A stretch of 64,000 nt of DNA from Icerya purchasi (taxonomy: Eukaryota; Arthropoda; Insecta; Hemiptera; Monophlebidae): positions 32,315,083 to 32,379,082 of the forward strand of contig CM077115.1 of the NCBI GenBank assembly GCA_039619475.1, written 5' to 3'. Positions 58,686-64,000 of this stretch are shown here, one piece after another (position 1 is the first letter of the stretch; each line of letters opens with the position of its first letter). A program made the position numbers and the translations under genes. The notes under the pieces are model-generated. The model searched no databases and was not told the origin of the DNA. It saw only the letters and a list, made by a program, of their open reading frames with translations.

Positions 58686-59015
58686 AATTAATTGCGGTAC
58701 TGTCCGCCATCCGGGCCGCCCATTTTTCTTTCTATTATTTAATTTTCCCCGATATTAATGGTAACTTATAAATTTTCCCGTTTTCTTTTCACTGGAGCTG
58801 TGTTTGATGTTACTATTTACGGCCTATTTTTATTCGTATTTAAATTAGAACGCTGATTTTTTTATTTTTACAAAAAAAAAAAACAACCAATCAATAAAGC
58901 TCCTTTCCTTATCGTTTTGACGTATATTCATTTTTAAACCCAGCGAAACAATATTAATATAGCTCGATGTGTTACAATTACCGAACAGAGGTGACTTTAT
59001 ATATTACCGAATCCG

Positions 59016-60950
59016 CTTTATTTATTATTGAATTTGTATACTACTTGTTTTTAATTTAATCTAGTTAAATGTTGGTTTCGTAAAATTTTCACGAATATTC
59101 TTTAAGATATCGTTAAAAATATGTATTATGCCATTAATTAATATCTTGCCGTGTCAGATTTTTAATTGTTCCTTCATTTGTGTACCGAAATTTCTTATTC
59201 GTCCGTAGCAACTTGCATTTATCGACTCTTTATATCGACGATTATTTTATTACTATTTATATTAATATTATTTTTCAAATTTAAAACTTTTAATTTTAGC
59301 TCTACGAATAATCTCTTACTCGTCGGCTAACGTACAGATAAATTTGTTTTATTTTTGCAATGATCAAATTTAAAAACTCAAAAGAAAAAAAAAAACGAAA
59401 TTATATATTATCAGTAATACAAATTTTTCTAATTTTGCAGATTGTTTTCGGCCGTAATTTTTTGTCGTTTAAGATTCTTTTTTTTTTTTTTTCAAATTTT
59501 TAAACGGATCTTCTAAATATTACAAATGTTACAATTGCTCAAACAGCAATCGAAACCCGGAAAACAATAATATATGTATAAACTTATGCGTTGATTTTAG
59601 ACTTCTCGCCCGAGTACGTAAACCTACACATACACCCCCAAACCTAATCTGTCGTACTTCATTAAGGTACAAAAGAAAAAGAAATGAAATTAACCGAGTT
59701 CCCCAAATCAGCGCAAAATCTTAATTTCTATTTACTAGCAGCCAGAATAGAGTTCTGTTCATTTACTCGGTACGGTAAAACGTAAAACGCTCCGATACGA
59801 GTCTTCATTAGTAGCCACATCTACCGCTCGAAAAGTGAACCGGCTCATTTGCATGCGATATATAACGTACTTCTACTCGTATTATGATTCCTCTATTAAC
59901 GTAACCGTATCAAATCCGGCAAAGACCCTTTCCGGTCTTCCATTCGTCGCCTCAGGAGTAGTGCTCGTTGATAATTGTCGTCTCTTCTACATAACCGTTA
60001 TCAGATTATTTTTCTCGATTTCTCAAATTTCTCTTTAAATTTTGCTCCCAGCTTGAACGCGGAATATAAGTGAACAGTGAAATTAAGTAGTACCATGTTA
60101 AGGACAACTATTATACATTTACAATGCGTATTAAGCGGAAAATGTACTCACGTTTGTTGTATGTAAATTACTATAGAGCCTAACAAGGCCAGCAAACAAA
60201 AAGGTAGCTCTGGAAGGACACACACGTTTAAAGAGTTGAGGAACAAAAAATTCTTAGAATTCTACCAAATTCAGCTTTCGAATATTCGAAAGTGAACACG
60301 GATCCGATACTATCGTGTTTCAAACGCGAGGATAAATTTTTTCTCACTAAAATAGCCGATACAGAAATTTTTTACATTAAGGAGACATCATTTTGTAAGG
60401 GAAAAATTAAAATAAAAAAGGAGTATTCCCCATTCCTATATCTCCTATATTTCCTACTATACATCTCCGACATCTTGATCTCCTAGATATCGAGACGAAA
60501 GCATTAACACTACCAGCGGAAAAGAAACATTTTTGATGACATTTCTAACTTGCCTATATTATCGTACTTTTTTATATTTCAGCCTGTAATTATTACTATT
60601 ATTATTTTTTTTTTTTTTTTTTGGTTTTCTGCCATTCATCAACGTCACATATAAAACAGTTTCAAGTACTTTTTTTTACAGACGTTAATTACGTACAGTT
60701 TTTTCTAGTCCTAGTATTGAGACTTCCTGTATGTTACGATTTTCACAATTTTTGCGTAGTATGTATTGTTTAACTTTTTGTAACCTTTAAATTTTATTTA
60801 TCTACCGTTTCATATTCGGTTGCGATCTCTCAGTAATATTACATTTAAAAATAATAGCGGCAGATGGAAGAAATGTGACACAATTGGACAAAAAGATCGA
60901 AACAATAAATGAATTTTTCAGCTCAGCATCGTCGATTGCGAGTAAATGAT
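59016..60950. other. Unique sequence right of the array
   Basis: AT-rich. The frames at 59835-60038 and 60292-60486 (plus) show no motif. A T run lies at 60606-60622. No gene was recognised. Confidence 0.4.
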
Positions 60951-60955
60951 GACTT

Positions 60956-61270
60956 TTTTTTTTTTTTTTTTAGCCTTTACCCAGAAATAATTAGAAAGAA
61001 TGAATAAATAAAATTAGAAGTTAATATTTCCGGAGATAGAAGAAATGAAAAAGGAGAACGATAGCGGGTGATGGAAAAAGAAGAAAAGAAACGTTGTTTA
61101 GGGGGGGGGGGCAAGATTCAGAAGTTCTGAATAAAACTGGGAGTGTTCTGCGGGTGCAGACAAGCACTCGAAGAAGATCACTTGTATCACCACAAAGTAA
61201 AATCATCGGGAAATGAACAAAAGAGTGAAGATAGAAAAAAGGAAAAACGACGCTGAAAGCCAACTACGAT
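60956..61270 (-). mobile_element. Possible LINE 3' tail
   Basis: Minus-strand text ending in a T run on the plus strand (60955-60972), preceded by TAATTATTTCTGGGTAAAGG, which closely matches the tail of the neighbouring copy at about 61405-61430. The two share about 26 bases next to their A-tails, so they appear to be two truncated copies of one LINE family in the same orientation. Confidence 0.45.
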
Positions 61271-61365
61271 CAAAACGAATCCGGTAAACAGAGGAAGTAG
61301 GAAAGCAAAAGATGATGAGGAAAGTTATAGTATGCAAAAATGAGATAAAAGGACAATTTACGTTT

Positions 61366-61600
61366 TTTTTTTGTTTTTTTTTTATTGGGGGCGTCTATCA
61401 GGGGGACCTTTACCCGGAAACAATTAGAAAGAGAAATGAATCAGTTATATTTTGATGCGGTATTGCTAGTAGGAACAAACAATGGGAACGATGTGTGGAG
61501 AAAGAAACGGCAGCCGCACAATACGGAGTAGGAATTCGCAACAAATTGGAATAGAAAGCAGAACGCTCGATTGAAGAGATGCAATACTTAATAAACACCT
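61366..61600 (-). mobile_element. LINE 3' end fragment
   Basis: The minus-strand frame SSIERSAFYSNLLRIPTPYC (about 61580-61520) matches the C-terminal text of the LINE tails at 16.3 kb (SVERFILYSCLLKLTPYCA) and at the right edge (SSEHVVLYSNYL...TPYCA). It ends in an A tail (T run on the plus strand at 61363-61383). Confidence 0.6.
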
Positions 61601-63180
61601 TTGATCAGCATCGTAAACATGCTCTTCGTTCGGGTAGAGAAAAGAAGGAGAACCTATGAAAATAACTCTCACGGTTCCGCATCTAAATTAAATGTAAGAT
61701 ATCGAACCGTGGATTTACACTGCGAAGGTGAAGCTGGTGCCAAATTTTTCATTTTTATTATACGCGACGGAGACTTGAAAAAAGGACAACCTTGAAACGA
61801 AAAAAAAAAAAAAGCAAAAAAAAAACAGTGTCTCGAGATGTGATAGCAGGGAAAAATTCTACGAAATCCACCGGATCCGCAAAGAGAGCCGATGAATCTG
61901 TACTGCAAGAAATGTTATCGTAGTACTTGAAATATTTTGGGCACTTCGCGTAGAATGAAAAAGAAACGAAGCGAGTTGGACGATAAAAGTACACAAGTCC
62001 GACGGATCGGCCACCAGCCAGACACGGACTGATACGGAACAGGGGGTGACATGGGATTATTTGCGGTTATAGCAAGCGGGAAAACGGTGACAACGTCAGA
62101 AAACGGTAGCCACTAATCACGATCATGACATTCCCTCTCTGGAGTAATCATCTACCGTGAAAAAGAAATTCCGATAAATGAAACTTCTAACAAAAATACA
62201 CGCGCATTATTGATTATTTTTGTCGTTTAGTGAGAATTTGTAAAAAAAGTTTCTATCAAACCGACACATTTTTGTCCGGTGTTTTAATGAAGAAAATAGG
62301 CGGTCGGCTGATCATCAACAACAATGTTTGCGCCCGTTTATTTATTGTTTTTGGACGAATAACTAAAATAGCAATTTCCGGCGCATTCAAAAGTGAAATA
62401 GGGGTTACACGTTTAATATGTAATAAATATTTCTTTTTTCCAATAATGAATTACCGTTAAATGTTTTTGAACTGTTTAAGTCTGAAGGTTTTTTGGTTTT
62501 TTTTTGGTTTTTTTTTAAAATGTTCATTTCTAATTTCTAATATACAGATCTGCAACTGCGTTCGTGTTTAATTCACAATTCTGTGTCTATTTCAAGTTCC
62601 CCGAATAACAAAAACCCTCCGTATATACATAAATCGAAGTTTAATGAAGAGTAATTTTTGCGCATTTCTCAGTAAAAACTAAAAATACCCAATCTATTTT
62701 TCAGTTAAATCGATAAAAAATATTATTCGGTTATTTTAATTTTTTACCGAATTTGAAAAAAAAAAAAGAAAAAAAAAAGTAGGATATTACGTATCCGTGT
62801 AGAACGACGTATCCGTGTAGAACGATTTTAATGATTCTTCGTGCATTCCATAACGTACTAGTTAGCCGGTTCCGTGTGAATAATAGGCCGTTGGTTCAAT
62901 ACAAAGTATTCAGCGGTGATCGAAAAAACATGAAAAAATATAGTGATCCCTTCCGATAAATTTTTATTACAGACGCCAATGACACTGAAAAATATTATCA
63001 ATATTAAGCGTGATAATTGGAAAAAAATCGAGTATTATCCTTGTTAATTACCATGAATATAAATACGAATTCGAATAAAGAAATTCGAAGCCACCACATC
63101 AAGCTTGTCATAAAAGAGCTGATTTTTAGTAAGACAAAAAATATTTAAGTATCCCCCCCCCCAAAAAAAAATTAAAATTA
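61601..63180. other. Non-coding stretch without recognised genes
   Basis: The frames at 61601-61994 and 62230-62460 overlap on both strands and have no motif. It contains the 18-base tandem duplication at 62789-62824. Confidence 0.4.
62789..62824. repeat. 18-base exact tandem duplication
   Basis: ACGTATCCGTGTAGAACG occurs twice back to back (62789-62806, 62807-62824). Confidence 0.95.
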
Positions 63181-63560
63181 AAATGTTTTTTTTTTAAGAA
63201 AACAATACCGGTACTTGAAGATTTGCCATAAAAGTGTAATAAAATGCGTTAAAATAAAAAAAATGATTCCATATATACTATTTATGAAATTTTCAAAAGT
63301 GGGCTGTTGTGATAATTCTTAAACAACATTAATAGCTTAATTAGAGTTTCGATGTACACCAAATTCAAATTACAACGAATAATTTAAAAAACTGCATTAA
63401 ACATTCATTAAACACTGTTTCTGGATACTGTTAATTTGACGCCTACTCTAATTAAGGTATGAATGTTGTGTATAAGAATTATCGTGTCTTCTTATAATGT
63501 ATTTTTTCCCCCTTTAGCGTATTTCGGTTATAAAAAAATAGAACATTCTTTTTTACTTTT
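63181..63560. mobile_element. Diverged relative of the 14.1-kb hairpin element
   Basis: It shares, in the same order, ACCGGTACTTGAAG (63209), ATAATTCTTAAACAACATTAAT (63312, cited in part) and CTTAATTAGAGTT. On the right side it has ACTCTAATTAAGGTATGAAT and TATAAGAATTATCG, the inverted counterparts. The arms are now clearly different from each other and the outer right arm is lost, so the copy is much older than the one at 14094-14514. Confidence 0.75.
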
Positions 63561-63839
63561 TTTAGATTTTGTCTTTACAATTAAGGCGAATGATAAAAAA
63601 AAAGTAAAGCAATAGTATCTTTGATAGGGCATATAACGGATATTGTGAAGTTAAGCTTTCCATAATGATACTTAAGGATGTAATGGATCTAAGGAGAATG
63701 CCAGGGCCAGTTCCTCTCGGTCACTTAAATTTTCAACTTATTTCCACTAGTGACAACCCGAAAAAAGCTTTTTATAAATAGCCATTAAAATATACATATC
63801 CAGTCTGCTTCCTGCCTAACTCTTTCGTTTTAATATTGT

Positions 63840-64000
63840 TCAGTCTCCCTTGTGTCCCTTCCATCCTCCTATCTTAAATTTGACCTGTGATGTAAATCAC
63901 ATTCTATTCGAATGCTCTTCTATCTCCTCAGAACACGTAGTCCTTTATTCTAATTACCTCGGTCTTAGCCTCCCGACTCCTTACTGTGCTTAACATTCTT
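63840..64000 (+). mobile_element. LINE C-terminal fragment, cut by the window edge
   Basis: The plus frame reads LTCDVNHILFECSSISSEHV then VLYSNYLGLSLPTPYCA. This is the same Cys-knuckle tail as at 16449-16560 (VCNVNHIVFECPFLSVERF). The remainder lies beyond position 64000. Confidence 0.6.

Larger units (their letters stand above)
52878..59007. repeat. Tandem array unit 4 (6130 bp)
   Basis: The middle block matches unit 2 (B variants, 102-codon frame at 53882-54190). From about 55300 rightward it carries many private substitutions and small indels not present in units 1-3, for example near 55300, 55490, 55930-55990 and 58110. TA tract at 56562-56618, then a variant GTATATGTATGTGT tail. The array ends after CGAATCCG at 59008-59015, where unique sequence starts with CTTTATTTATT. 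Confidence 0.95.

Noticed and set aside
34536..59007. CRISPR array or rDNA/histone-type gene cluster as explanation of the tandem repeat
   Set aside because: The unit is 6.1 kb with no spacer-repeat structure, no rRNA-like sequence and no conserved gene; it consists of transposon remnants.

Overview
The window looks like intergenic, transposon-rich DNA from an arthropod nuclear genome, most likely an insect. This is an inference. The grounds are the AT-rich base composition with CpG not depleted, and remnants of insect-typical element families: gypsy, piggyBac, mariner, Tc1, several LINE clades and a tRNA-derived SINE. I found no complete host protein-coding gene. Most short open frames are chance frames or antisense shadows. 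The only host-like signals are one possible exon with a good splice donor (14973-15207, minus) and one TATA/initiator pair (about 19540-19575, plus); both are tentative.

Left part (1-34 kb): a decayed Ty3/gypsy retrotransposon runs from its primer binding site (2160) through gag, protease, reverse transcriptase and RNase H to the start of integrase (about 6.9 kb). It is followed by a piggyBac relic (7.0-7.8 kb), a LINE tail, and a 5'-truncated LINE with an uninterrupted 438-codon reverse transcriptase frame (8361-9677). Further along are a second LINE fragment (9.9-10.3 kb, minus), a near-perfect 420-bp hairpin element (14.1-14.5 kb), an RTE-like LINE tail, an internally deleted mariner (16.8-17.4 kb), a short GC-rich MITE (19.9-20.2 kb), a jockey-like LINE (22.9-24.2 kb, minus), an RNase H-bearing LINE fragment (26.9-27.7 kb, minus), a tRNA-derived SINE (28.8-29.2 kb), a possible gag zinc-knuckle relic (31.0-31.3 kb) and a palindromic MITE (31.8-32.0 kb).

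Centre (34.5-59.0 kb): the dominant feature is a 24.5-kb head-to-tail array of four nearly identical 6.1-kb units, at 34536-40634, 40635-46756, 46757-52877 and 52878-59007. Each unit holds half of a piggyBac element, a degenerate R1-like LINE on the minus strand, a TA microsatellite, a pair of 158-bp inverted arms and a broken Tc1-like transposase. The left breakpoint of the array lies inside a piggyBac element whose TTAA-flanked ends are both still present at 33972-34963. Sequence variants are distributed as a mosaic: units 1 and 3 match in one block, units 2 and 4 match in that block, and only unit 4 has a diverged tail. This fits a two-unit ancestor enlarged by unequal exchange, or an assembly that interleaves haplotypes.

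Right part (59-64 kb): sparse sequence with LINE 3' tails on both strands, an 18-bp tandem duplication, and a diverged relative of the 14.1-kb hairpin. The elements do not form a pathway. The window is best read as a record of transposition followed by segmental tandem amplification.
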